A DNA stretch of 64,000 nt from Acidobacteriota bacterium (GTDB taxonomy: Bacteria; Acidobacteriota; Terriglobia; Bryobacterales; Bryobacteraceae): NCBI GenBank assembly GCA_026394055.1, contig JAPKYZ010000026.1, positions 124,001 through 188,000 of the forward strand, written 5' to 3'. Made by a program: the position numbers and the translations under genes. Positions 35,203 through 43,211 of the stretch are shown one piece after another. Every line of letters begins with the position of its first letter. Position 1 is the first letter of the stretch. A model generated the notes under the pieces. It was not told where the DNA came from. It made no database searches and worked only from the letters and a program-made list of their open reading frames with translations.

Positions 35203-36054
35203 ATGCTGAGATGGCTGGAGTACGTGCTGGCGCGCGGCGTGCTGGCGAGCCTCGCCATCGGCCCGCCCAGGCTCGCCCGGTTCTACGCCGGCCTGCTGGA
35301 CCAGTTGGTGCCGCGCCTCCGCCGCATCGCACTACGCAACCTGAGCCTCACCGGCATGCCGGCCAGCATTGCCGATGGCGTCTATTTGTCGATCGCCCGC
35401 CTGCTGTACGGCTTCGCGCGGCTGCCGCAAATCAACCCCAGCAACGTCCACCAATGGATCCGCTACGAAGGCTTTGAGCATTTCGAAGAAGCCAAGCGCC
35501 GCGGCAAAGGCGTGCTCTTCGCCACCGGACATCTGGGCAATTGGGAGCTCTCCGCTTACGCGCATGCGCTGATGACGGAGCCGATGCACGTCGTCGTCCG
35601 GCCGCTCGACAACCCGCGCATTGACCGGCTGGTGGAACAGCGCCGCTCCGGCAGCGGCAATCGCATCATCGGCAAAAAAGACCTGCTGCGCGGCGTCCTG
35701 AAAGCGCTGAGCGCCAATGAGGCCGTGGGCATTCTGCTGGACCAGAACGCGGGCTTGGACGATGGCGTCTTCGTCGACTTCTTCGGCCTCAAAGCTTCCG
35801 CCAACGTGGGCTTCACCAAACTCGCGCAACGCACCGGCGCCGCCGTCATCCCGGGCTTTGCCGTCTGGTCCCCCCAGGAGCAGCGCTACATCCTCCGCTT
35901 CTACCCCATCGTCGAAATGACGGGCGACTTGGTGGCCGATACGCAAGCTCTGCAAACAGCCCTTGAAGCCGCCATTCGCGAATACCCCGACCAATGGCTG
36001 TGGATCCACCGCCGCTGGAAAACCCGGCCCCCCGGCGACCCGCCCCTCTACTAG
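35203..36054 (+). CDS. LpxL/HtrB-like lysophospholipid acyltransferase
   Basis: This 283-residue protein has the family catalytic motif HxxxxE in FATGHLGNWELSAYAH, followed by VVVRPLDNPRIDRLVEQRR, VGILLDQNAGLDDGVFVDFF and the C-terminal EYPDQWLWIHRRWKTRPPGD. LpxL/LpxM-type enzymes move an acyl chain onto lipid A precursors at the inner membrane; related members acylate other lipids. The first 30 residues are weakly hydrophobic rather than a clear transmembrane anchor. It starts 15 nt after thrC, so the three genes from 31148 may form one transcript. The five-gene sugar operon follows after a hairpin repeat. Confidence 0.9.
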   Translation: MLRWLEYVLARGVLASLAIGPPRLARFYAGLLDQLVPRLRRIALRNLSLTGMPASIADGVYLSIARLLYGFARLPQINPSNVHQWIRYEGFEHFEEAKRRGKGVLFATGHLGNWELSAYAHALMTEPMHVVVRPLDNPRIDRLVEQRRSGSGNRIIGKKDLLRGVLKALSANEAVGILLDQNAGLDDGVFVDFFGLKASANVGFTKLAQRTGAAVIPGFAVWSPQEQRYILRFYPIVEMTGDLVADTQALQTALEAAIREYPDQWLWIHRRWKTRPPGDPPLY

Positions 36055-36065
36055 ACGCCGAGTTC

Positions 36066-36131
36066 AGCCCCATGCGTAAGCTTGGGCTTTTTGCGGGATC
36101 GCGAAAAAGCCCCAAGCTCTCGCATGGGGCT
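36066..36131. repeat. 66-bp hairpin repeat, copy A
   Basis: The left half starts agccccatgcgtaagcttgg and the right half ends with its near-perfect reverse complement (agccccaagct-ct-cgcatggggct). The stem has about 26 bp with a 2-bp mismatch, and a variable GC-rich loop. The same element, also 66 bp, lies at 58972-59037. It fills the gap between the acyltransferase and the HAD gene. Confidence 0.85.
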
Positions 36132-36185
36132 AGGCTAGGGGCCTCCAGTGGCCCCGGAGCGCTCAACTTGCGACAATGGGTCGAG

Positions 36186-36986
36186 ATGATTGAACATTTG
36201 CGCCCTGGTGCGCATGCCCGCAACGCACGTGTCGTTTTGTTTGACTTCGACGGCACGTTGTCTCTGATCCGCTCCGGTTGGGTGGAAGTGATGGTGCCGA
36301 TGATGGTGGAGATCCTGGCCGGTCTCAAAAGTGGTGAAAGCGAAGACGAACTCCGCGCTGTCGTGGAGGAATACGTCGGGCGCCTCACCGGCAAAGAGAC
36401 CATCTACCAGATGATCGAGTTCGCCGGCCACATCGAAAAGCGCGGCGGCCAGCCCGAGGACCCCAAGGTCTACAAAAAGATGTACCTGGACCGGCTGTGG
36501 GACATCATCAAGGACCGCGTGGAAGCGCTCCGGTCCGGCAGTGTTTCTCCGGAACAGTACCTTGTCCCCGGCTCCCGCCAGTTGCTCGAAACCCTGAAGG
36601 CCCGCGGCTTGAAGATCTATTTGGCCAGCGGCACCGATGAAGAGTTCGTCAAGGACGAAGCCCGGCTGCTGAACATCTACCACTACTTCGATGGCGTCTA
36701 CGGCGCGCTCGACGATTACAAGAGCTTCTCGAAAGCGATCCTGATCAAGCGGATCATCGAATCGGCCGAATACTCCGGGCCGGAGTTTCTGGGCTTTGGC
36801 GATGGCTACGTCGAGATCGAGAACGTCAAGGAAGTGGGTGGCGTGGCCGTCGGCGTGGCCAGCAAGGAACCCGAGTGCACCGAAATCGACAGCTGGAAGC
36901 GAGACCGGCTGGCGGGCGTGGGCGCGGACTGGATGGTGGCCAACTACCTGGCGCACGACCAGTTGATGCAGACGTTGTTTCACTAG
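36186..36986 (+). CDS. HAD family phosphatase, first gene of the sugar operon
   Basis: This 266-residue protein has HAD motif I with nucleophile D20 and D22 in VVLFDFDGTLS, motif II as LASGTDEE, a lysine (DDYKSFSKAILIKRIIE) and motif IV GFGDGYVE. A cap domain inserted after motif I (about 30-125) makes it like the beta-phosphoglucomutase/phosphoglycolate phosphatase group, not the short GmhB type. HAD phosphatases remove phosphate from small metabolites. ATG 36186 was chosen because upstream codons run into the repeat. The next gene starts 12 nt after its stop. Confidence 0.88.
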   Translation: MIEHLRPGAHARNARVVLFDFDGTLSLIRSGWVEVMVPMMVEILAGLKSGESEDELRAVVEEYVGRLTGKETIYQMIEFAGHIEKRGGQPEDPKVYKKMYLDRLWDIIKDRVEALRSGSVSPEQYLVPGSRQLLETLKARGLKIYLASGTDEEFVKDEARLLNIYHYFDGVYGALDDYKSFSKAILIKRIIESAEYSGPEFLGFGDGYVEIENVKEVGGVAVGVASKEPECTEIDSWKRDRLAGVGADWMVANYLAHDQLMQTLFH

Positions 36987-36998
36987 GACGCACCCGTT

Positions 36999-37982
36999 TT
37001 GAGCCGCTACCGAACCTTCGACCGCTCCCGGCTGAGCATCCTGCCGCTGGCTGAGCGCACGCACGATCTGCCACTGGAACGCTGGCTTTCGCTCGACGAC
37101 CCGGCGCCCGCCTTTGAGCATCCGGACCTGGCCACCATCGCCTCGCGCCTCAAGGCCGCGCAAGAGCTGGGGTCCACGCGCCTGTTGATCATGGGCGCCC
37201 ACGTGTTGCGCGCGGGCGTCAACCGCCACTTGATCGACCTGATGGAGCGTGGCGCCATCGACCATATCGCCATGAATGGCGCCGGGGCCATCCACGACTA
37301 CGAGATCGCCCACATCGGCGCCACCACCGAAAGCGTCGCCCGGTACATCTCGAGCGGCCAGTTCGGACTGTGGCAGGAGACCGGCGAGCTGAACGATTGG
37401 ATCAGTGAAGCGGCGGCGCTGGAATTAGGCCTCGGCGAAAACATCGGCCGCCGCATCGCCTCCAGCAGCTTCCCGCACAAAGACCTGAGCGTCTACGCTG
37501 CTGCTTACCGCCTGGGCGTCCCGGTGACCGTTCACGTGGGCGTGGGCTACGACATTCTGCACGAGCATCCCAACTGCGATGGTGCCGCGCTGGGTGCGGC
37601 CAGCTATCGTGATTTTCTGATTCTGGCCGCCACCATGGAGCGCCTGGAAGGCGGCGTGATGCTGAATTTCGGCTCCGCCATCATGGGTCCGGAGGTCTAC
37701 TTGAAGGCCCTGGCGATGTCGCGCAATGTCGCCCATCAGCACCATCGCATCATCAAGAACTTCTCGACCGCCGTGTTCGATCTGGTGCCCATCCACGGCG
37801 ACATCCACCGCGAACTGCCCAAGACCGACCCCGGCTACTATTTCCGCCCGCACAAGACCATCCTGGTCCGTACCGTCGCCGATGGAGGCGAAAGCTTCTA
37901 CGTCTGCGGCGACCATCGGGCTACCGTGCCGGCCTTGCGCCGAGCGATCATCAATGCTCCGGAGGCTCCGGAAGCGGCATGA
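36999..37982 (+). CDS. deoxyhypusine synthase-like protein of unknown function
   Basis: This 327-residue protein starts with TTG 36999. The central part, STRLLIMGAHVLRAGVNRHL then IDLMERGAIDHIAMNGAGAI, resembles the NAD-binding core of deoxyhypusine synthase, as does the later LSVYAAAYRLGVPVTVHVGV. The active-site motif GGGVxKHHI of true deoxyhypusine synthase is not present; NFGSAIMGPEVYLKAL stands there. True deoxyhypusine synthase modifies eIF5A, which bacteria lack, so another reaction is expected. It lies in an operon with a HAD phosphatase, PfkB and ROK kinases and a SIS isomerase; the next gene overlaps it by 4 nt. Similar bacterial proteins are sometimes annotated as deoxyhypusine synthase. 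The fold call is tentative. Confidence 0.6.
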   Translation: MSRYRTFDRSRLSILPLAERTHDLPLERWLSLDDPAPAFEHPDLATIASRLKAAQELGSTRLLIMGAHVLRAGVNRHLIDLMERGAIDHIAMNGAGAIHDYEIAHIGATTESVARYISSGQFGLWQETGELNDWISEAAALELGLGENIGRRIASSSFPHKDLSVYAAAYRLGVPVTVHVGVGYDILHEHPNCDGAALGAASYRDFLILAATMERLEGGVMLNFGSAIMGPEVYLKALAMSRNVAHQHHRIIKNFSTAVFDLVPIHGDIHRELPKTDPGYYFRPHKTILVRTVADGGESFYVCGDHRATVPALRRAIINAPEAPEAA

Positions 37983-38974
37983 GGGTAGAGGAGATTGTCC
38001 GCGCGTTCCCGCGCTTGTCCGTGCTGGTGGTCGGCGATGTCTGCCTGGACCACTGGTGCACCTACGACCCCGCCGAAGCCGAGCCATCCCGCGAAACCGG
38101 CATCCCGCGCATCGCCGTCACCTCCACCATCGCCACGCCCGGCGCGGCCGGCACGGTGGCCAACAATCTGGCGGCGCTCGGTGCGCGCGAGGTCGCGGTG
38201 ATGGGTGTGGTGGGTGACGACGGGCACGGGTATGAGCTGATGCAGGAGCTCGGTCATCGCCGCATCGGGACCGACCTGGTGTGCCGGTCGCCGCTGATCA
38301 GCACCTTCACCTACACCAAGCTGCTGAATAGCGTCACTGGGGAAGAAGACCGGCCCCGCGTCGATTTCGTCAATACCGCTCCCCTGCCCAGCGCTCTTGA
38401 ACAGGAGCTGGTGGAACTGGTGTCCGCGCACGCACCTAATTTTGATGTCGTCATCATCAGCGATCAAGCGGAAACCAGTGCCGGCGGCGTGGTGACACCG
38501 CGGGTGCGGGAAGTGCTTTGCGGAGTGGCCCAGGCCAACCCCGGCAAGGTGCTTTGGGCGGATTCCCGCCGCCGCCTGGAACATTTCCGGCACATCACGC
38601 TGAAGCCGAACCATGACGAAGTGCACGCCGCCTTCCAGCGCGCTGGCCTGGCCAGCCATGCTCAACTCCGTCAACACACCCAGGCGCCGGCCCTGATCGT
38701 CACCGATGGCGGCTCGGGCGCCAAGGTTACGACAGCCGCGGGCGAATGGCAGGTCCCCACGCGAACCGTGGCCCAACCGGTGGATATCTGCGGCGCGGGC
38801 GACAGCTTCAATGCGGGTGGCGCGTTGACGCTGGCCGTCACCGGCGATCCGTTGCTGGCGGCCTATGTCGGCAATCTGGTGGCCTCCATCACCATCATGC
38901 AGAAGGGCACCGGCACGGCCTCGCCGGACCAGGTGATCGCCGCCGCCCAAGAGGTTCCGCCGCCCGTATGTTGA
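37979..38974 (+). CDS. PfkB family carbohydrate kinase, HldE/RfaE kinase-like
   Basis: This 331-residue kinase starts ATG 37979 and overlaps the previous stop as ATGA. The N-terminus VLVVGDVCLDHWCTYDP and GIPRIAVTSTIATPGAAGTV resemble the D-glycero-D-manno-heptose 7-phosphate kinase part of HldE. The catalytic base is Asp275 in DICGAGDSFNAG. Substrate-side residues such as VISDQAETSAGGVVTPRV are also HldE-like. There is no nucleotidyltransferase domain. PfkB kinases phosphorylate sugars or nucleosides with ATP in the cytoplasm. The stop overlaps the ROK gene by 7 nt. Confidence 0.9.
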   Translation: MRVEEIVRAFPRLSVLVVGDVCLDHWCTYDPAEAEPSRETGIPRIAVTSTIATPGAAGTVANNLAALGAREVAVMGVVGDDGHGYELMQELGHRRIGTDLVCRSPLISTFTYTKLLNSVTGEEDRPRVDFVNTAPLPSALEQELVELVSAHAPNFDVVIISDQAETSAGGVVTPRVREVLCGVAQANPGKVLWADSRRRLEHFRHITLKPNHDEVHAAFQRAGLASHAQLRQHTQAPALIVTDGGSGAKVTTAAGEWQVPTRTVAQPVDICGAGDSFNAGGALTLAVTGDPLLAAYVGNLVASITIMQKGTGTASPDQVIAAAQEVPPPVC

Positions 38975-39813
38975 CGCTCGCGCTCGACATCGGGGGCACC
39001 AAGTTCTCGGCCGCGTTATTTGAAGACAACCGCCTGATCCGCCGCCACTCTCAGGCCACCGATCGCGAAGGTGGCATGGAATGGATGCTCGATCAACTGG
39101 CCGCCATCGGCCAAAGCTGGCAGCCGTTTGACCGGTGCGGCATTGGCTTTGGCGGACCCGTGTTGTTTGATCAGCAACGCGTCGCACTGTCGACCCACGT
39201 CGGTGGCTGGAGCAATTTCGACTTCACCGCCTGGGCCACCTCGCAGTTCGGCGTCCCCACAGTGATGGACAACGATGCCAACGTGGGCGCTATCGGTGAA
39301 GGCGTGCACGGCGCGGGGCGAGGCTTCCGGCCGCTGTTCTACATGACGCTCTCGACAGGCATTGGCGGCGGCATCCTGGGTGAGCACGGCATCTGGCGGG
39401 GAGCCGATTCCTATGCCGGCGAGCTGGGCCACATGACCATCCATCCCGATGGCCCCGAATGTCTGTGCGGAGCCCGTGGCTGCTTTGAACGCATGTGCTG
39501 CGGCCTGTGGCTGGAACGTGACCACGGCCAGCCGGCCAAAGTGCTGATGACTCAACCTGAGTTTGTCCGCCGCTACGTCGTCGACCTCGCGCTCGGCTTA
39601 AAGGCCGCGCTGATGATCTTGAACCCCGCCCGCATCGTCATCGGTGGCGGCATCAGCAAAGCGGGCGACGCCCTGTTTGTACCCTTGCGCCAGGAGTTGG
39701 CGCGTCAAATGACCAGCTGGTCGCGCGCCCGCGTTGATGTGGTGCCGGCCCAGCTGGAGGATGACAGCGTGCTGTATGGCGCGCTGGAGCTAGCCAAGGA
39801 GATAACACTATGA
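38968..39813 (+). CDS. ROK family sugar kinase
   Basis: This 281-residue protein has the ATP-binding start LALDIGGTKFSAALF, the catalytic region VMDNDANVGAIGE (DND at 101-103), GELGHM (151-156), and the zinc-binding motif CLCGARGCFE (165-174) that defines ROK kinases. It is shorter than most members (about 300-320 residues), having a trimmed segment after the zinc motif. ROK kinases phosphorylate glucose, N-acetylmannosamine, N-acetylglucosamine or fructose. ATG 38968 overlaps the PfkB stop by 7 nt; its TGA overlaps the SIS gene start. Confidence 0.9.
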   Translation: MLTLALDIGGTKFSAALFEDNRLIRRHSQATDREGGMEWMLDQLAAIGQSWQPFDRCGIGFGGPVLFDQQRVALSTHVGGWSNFDFTAWATSQFGVPTVMDNDANVGAIGEGVHGAGRGFRPLFYMTLSTGIGGGILGEHGIWRGADSYAGELGHMTIHPDGPECLCGARGCFERMCCGLWLERDHGQPAKVLMTQPEFVRRYVVDLALGLKAALMILNPARIVIGGGISKAGDALFVPLRQELARQMTSWSRARVDVVPAQLEDDSVLYGALELAKEITL

Positions 39814-40373
39814 ACGCCGCGAATTTCGCTTCTGACTACCGAGCCGGCCTGCTGAAGGCACTGGACACGATTGACCTCGCCAAAGTGGAGCAGGCGGCCC
39901 AATGGCTGGCTGAAGCCCGTGATCAGGACCGCCAGATCTTCACCTGCGGCAACGGCGGCAGCGCCGCCACCGCGTCTCACTTCGTCACCGACATGGTGAA
40001 GGGCGCCAGCTACGGCAAAGCGAAGCGCTTCCGGATCATGGCCCTCACCGATTCGTCCCCCACGATGACCGCCTATGGCAACGATCTGTCTTACGACCAC
40101 GTCTTCGTCGAGCACCTGAAGAACTTCGCCCGCCCCGGCGATGTCGTGCTCGCCATCTCCGGCTCCGGCAATTCACCCAACGTGCTGCGTGCCATCGAAT
40201 ACGGCAACGAGATCGGCTGCAAGACCATCGGCCTCACCGGCCGTACCGGCGGACGCCTGGGCGAGCTGGCGCAGTTGAACATCAACGTCGCCGAGCCCCA
40301 TATGGGCCGCATTGAAGATGGCCACCACATCATTTGCCACATGATGTGCTACTACTTCATGGACGCGGAATAG
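39810..40373 (+). CDS. SIS domain phosphosugar isomerase, GmhA-like
   Basis: This 187-residue protein has the SIS fold with IFTCGNGGSAATASHFVTDM, the phosphate-binding loop AISGSGNSPNVLRAI and the C-terminal RIEDGHHIICHMMC with the histidine seen in sedoheptulose 7-phosphate isomerase. The length fits GmhA. GmhA makes heptose 7-phosphate from sedoheptulose 7-phosphate, the first step of the NDP-heptose route. The gene overlaps the ROK stop by 4 nt (ATGA) and ends the coupled operon; the next gene is 41 nt away. Confidence 0.88.
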   Translation: MNAANFASDYRAGLLKALDTIDLAKVEQAAQWLAEARDQDRQIFTCGNGGSAATASHFVTDMVKGASYGKAKRFRIMALTDSSPTMTAYGNDLSYDHVFVEHLKNFARPGDVVLAISGSGNSPNVLRAIEYGNEIGCKTIGLTGRTGGRLGELAQLNINVAEPHMGRIEDGHHIICHMMCYYFMDAE

Positions 40374-40414
40374 CGCGAAACCCTTACCCTGAAACCCTTA
40401 CACTAAAGGCAACA

Positions 40415-41011
40415 ATGTTTTTGAAGATTCTCGCCCACCCGATTTTTTCGACGCTCAACTTCCACATGCCGATGATCGTCGACCTGTCGCATCCGGTGGT
40501 GATGCTGCAGGGAGAAAACGGGTCCGGCAAGTCGACGCTGCTGCATTCCATCTACCACGCTCTGCGGGGAGAAGAGATTGACGGCTTTATCTATCGCTGG
40601 CAAGGCAAGCCCGAGGGCACGCAGTTCTTTCTGTTCGATGCCGAACAGCACAACCCCCGGATGCAGATGGATTTCTTCAAGGACAATCCGCAGATGATGG
40701 AGTTTTTGCAGATGGCCAGCCACGGGCAAGTGATGCTGGCCATGTTTAAGGAAAACTTCCCGACGCTGCCCGAAGGCACGATTTTACTGCTCGATGAGCC
40801 GGAAATGGCGCTGTCGATGTCCAACCAGCAGCGCATTCTGAAGATGTTGCTCGAGTTGGCGGAAAAGAAGAAGTTCCGCATCGTCTGCGCCACCCACTCG
40901 CCGGTGCTGATCGGGGCCAAGGAAACCTACGTCATCAACCTGGACAACCACACCAACAAAAACGTCGCCGATATGACCATGGGCGTCCAGGGCGCCTCCA
41001 CCATTCAGTAG
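40415..41011 (+). CDS. small ABC/AAA-type ATPase
   Basis: This 198-residue protein has Walker A GENGSGKST at 33-41, Walker B ILLLDEPEMALS and a following switch histidine CATHSPVLIG. It lacks a long coiled-coil insert and any membrane domain, so it resembles the compact AAA_21/RecF-like ATPases rather than a transporter. The signature region is reduced (MALSMSNQQRILKMLLELAE). Such proteins act in repair, defence or unknown processes. It starts at ATG 40415, 41 nt after the SIS gene, and is followed by the motAB pair after 106 nt. No partner nuclease is next to it. Confidence 0.82.
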   Translation: MFLKILAHPIFSTLNFHMPMIVDLSHPVVMLQGENGSGKSTLLHSIYHALRGEEIDGFIYRWQGKPEGTQFFLFDAEQHNPRMQMDFFKDNPQMMEFLQMASHGQVMLAMFKENFPTLPEGTILLLDEPEMALSMSNQQRILKMLLELAEKKKFRIVCATHSPVLIGAKETYVINLDNHTNKNVADMTMGVQGASTIQ

Positions 41012-41117
41012 CACCAAAAAGGCGCGGCCTTCCTTGCGGAGACGCGCCCCAATCTTGGCGATTTCTTCCCGCCGCGCGTCAATATTCGGTCACCCGTTCC
41101 GATGAGGCTAACTGAGT

Positions 41118-41981
41118 ATGTTTGCCATCATCGGAATCGTCGTGGTGTTCGGCGCCGTTATCGGCGGGTTTATGCTGTCGCACGGACAGTTGCCGGTGTT
41201 ATGGCAGCCGAACGAGTTCATCGTGATCTTCGGCGCCGCCATTGGCACCCTGCTGATCGCCAACCCCATGAATATCGTGATCGGCGTCTTTAAGGGCATC
41301 CTCGGAATTTTAAAGGGCAGCCCCTACAACAAGAAGTTCTACCTCGATGCTCTGAAGATGCTGAACGAGATCTTCGCCTACGCCCGCAAAAACGGCATGG
41401 CCAAGCTGGAGCAGGACGTCGACGACCCGCACAAGAGCGCGCTGTTCTCCAAATACCCCGCCCTGGCCAAGAACCACCACGCCCTCGACTTTGTCTGCGA
41501 CTCCCTGCGCACGGCCATCTCGGGCGGCATCGGCCACTTTGAGCTGGACCAGACCATGGAAGGTGAGATTGATCTGCACCACCATGAATCCTCGCAGCCG
41601 ATTACCGCGCTCAACTCGGTGGCCGACGCGCTGCCGGGTCTGGGCATTGTGGCGGCCGTGTTGGGAATAGTGATCACCATGGGCTCCCTCGGCGGTCCGC
41701 CGGAAGAGATCGGCCACCACGTGGCGGCCGCGCTGGTGGGTACCTTTATCGGCATCCTGATGTCCTACGGCGTGGCGGGTCCGCTGGCCAGCAACATGAC
41801 CAAGATCGTCGACGCGGAGAGCGAGTTCTTCAAGTTCCTCCGCGCAGGCGTGATGGCCTTCATCAAGGGCGCCGCGCCCATCCTGGCGGTGGAAACGGCC
41901 CGCCGTACCATCCCGGGCCACGTCCGGCCCACCTTCAAGGAAATGGAAGCGGCCTGCAAGGGCGGCGGCGCCGCAGCTTAG
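41118..41981 (+). CDS. motA: flagellar motor stator protein MotA
   Basis: This 287-residue protein has the MotA/TolQ/ExbB channel fold: membrane segments at about 2-20, 28-48, 165-190 and 200-220, a large cytoplasmic loop (about 55-155) and the family text LPGLGIVAAVLGIVITMGSL. With MotB it forms the proton-driven stator of the flagellar motor. motB follows 31 nt downstream. No other flagellar gene is in the window, a common situation for stator genes in this group. Confidence 0.92.
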   Translation: MFAIIGIVVVFGAVIGGFMLSHGQLPVLWQPNEFIVIFGAAIGTLLIANPMNIVIGVFKGILGILKGSPYNKKFYLDALKMLNEIFAYARKNGMAKLEQDVDDPHKSALFSKYPALAKNHHALDFVCDSLRTAISGGIGHFELDQTMEGEIDLHHHESSQPITALNSVADALPGLGIVAAVLGIVITMGSLGGPPEEIGHHVAAALVGTFIGILMSYGVAGPLASNMTKIVDAESEFFKFLRAGVMAFIKGAAPILAVETARRTIPGHVRPTFKEMEAACKGGGAAA

Positions 41982-42012
41982 TTCCGGCAGTTAGAAACGA
42001 GCACCAACACCG

Positions 42013-43020
42013 ATGTCGGACCAAGCCAAAGAAGCGCCAATCATCATCATCAAAAAGAAGGGTGGCCACGGCGGCCACCACGGCGGCGCCTGGAAGGTGG
42101 CCTATGCCGACTTCGTCACCGCCATGATGGCCTTCTTCATGGTGATGTGGCTGATGAACGCCGGCGAGAAGGTGAAGGAGTCGGTGGCAGGCTACTTCAA
42201 CGACCCCACCGGCTACAAGGGCAGCCCCGGCTCCGGCGCCGCGGGCACCGGGGATGGCCTCTCGATCACCAAGGACGAAATGCCGGACCTGCAAAAGAAG
42301 CTCGAGCAGGCGCTGAAAGAGATGCCCAAGTTCGAGGAGATGAAGGACAACATCAAGTTCACCGTCACCGGCGAAGGCCTGCGCATTGAGCTGCTGGAAA
42401 CCGAGAACGGCATGTTCTTTGGCTCCGGCAGCCCCAACCCCAGCAAGGAAGGCCGCGAGCTGCTGGAGAAGATGGCGGAAGAGCTCGGCAAGATGCCGAA
42501 CGCCGTCTTGATCGAAGGCCACACCGACTCCAAGCCCTTCTCCGGCCAGGGCTACACCAACTGGGAGCTTTCCGCCGACCGGGCCAACATGTCCCGCAAG
42601 GTGATGCAGAACGCGGGCCTGCGTTCGGACCAGGTGCTCCAGGTGCGGGGCTTCGCCGACCAGCGTCTGTTCAAGAAAGAAGACCCCACCGACGCCTCCA
42701 ACCGCCGCATCTCGATCATCGTCCAGTACAAGGTTCCGCAACAGGAAGAAGAGGGAGAGGGCGAGGAGAAGAAGGAAGGCGAGAAGGCCGAAGGCGCCAA
42801 GGAGGAAAAGGCCGGCAAGCCAGACGGCGAAAAGGACGCCAAGCCCGCGAAGGCCGAGCAGAAAGGCGCCGAGAAGCCAGCCGAGAAACCTTCAGCCGCA
42901 GAAAAGGGTGGCGAAACGAAGGCCGCCGCGGCCAAGCCGAAAGCCGCCAAGGGCAAGGGAGCGAAGGGTAAAGGTGCAAAGGAGAAGACTGGCAGCGAGG
43001 AGAGCGCAGCCAAGCACTGA
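42013..43020 (+). CDS. motB: flagellar motor protein MotB with long charged C-terminal tail
   Basis: This 335-residue protein has a basic, glycine/histidine-rich N-terminus and one membrane helix (about 30-48) with the proton-carrying Asp33 in AYADFVTAMMAFFMVMWL. The OmpA-like peptidoglycan-binding domain (about 110-240) contains LIEGHTDSKPF and NWELSADRA. The last roughly 95 residues are almost only Lys, Glu, Ala, Gly and Pro, a tail not usual in MotB. It follows motA after 31 nt. The tail is compatible with a disordered linker beyond the peptidoglycan-binding part, but its role is unknown. Confidence 0.92.
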   Translation: MSDQAKEAPIIIIKKKGGHGGHHGGAWKVAYADFVTAMMAFFMVMWLMNAGEKVKESVAGYFNDPTGYKGSPGSGAAGTGDGLSITKDEMPDLQKKLEQALKEMPKFEEMKDNIKFTVTGEGLRIELLETENGMFFGSGSPNPSKEGRELLEKMAEELGKMPNAVLIEGHTDSKPFSGQGYTNWELSADRANMSRKVMQNAGLRSDQVLQVRGFADQRLFKKEDPTDASNRRISIIVQYKVPQQEEEGEGEEKKEGEKAEGAKEEKAGKPDGEKDAKPAKAEQKGAEKPAEKPSAAEKGGETKAAAAKPKAAKGKGAKGKGAKEKTGSEESAAKH

Positions 43021-43147
43021 CCTAGGCACCTGATCCCCTGGTTGTTCGCCTGAAGGCTTCGGCACGTTGGCGTCTCGGCGACAATACGGCGAGAGGTAGC
43101 CAGGAAAGGCGAAGAAGGAATTGCCACCGCCGCAGCGAGCCAGAAAC

Positions 43148-43185
43148 AAAAATGCCCACCGGCCATTTGGATAGGCCAGTGGGCA
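43148..43185 (-). terminator. terminator of the PEP-CTERM gene
   Basis: A stem TGCCCAC-C-GGCC paired with GGCC-A-GTGGGCA (one mismatch) with a 9-nt loop is followed on the minus strand by TTTTTG. It lies between the convergent ends of motB and the PEP-CTERM gene. Confidence 0.85.
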
Positions 43186-43211
43186 ACCCTCTATGAGGTT
43201 GTTGGAAGCGA

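Noticed and set aside
36186-40373. Complete ADP-heptose pathway
   Set aside because: No nucleotidyltransferase, no HldD epimerase, and the HAD protein has a cap domain unlike GmhB, so calling it a heptose operon would overstate the evidence.
41015-41050. Terminator after the small ATPase gene
   Set aside because: A short ggcgcg/cgcgcc stem is present but has a long loop and no T run.
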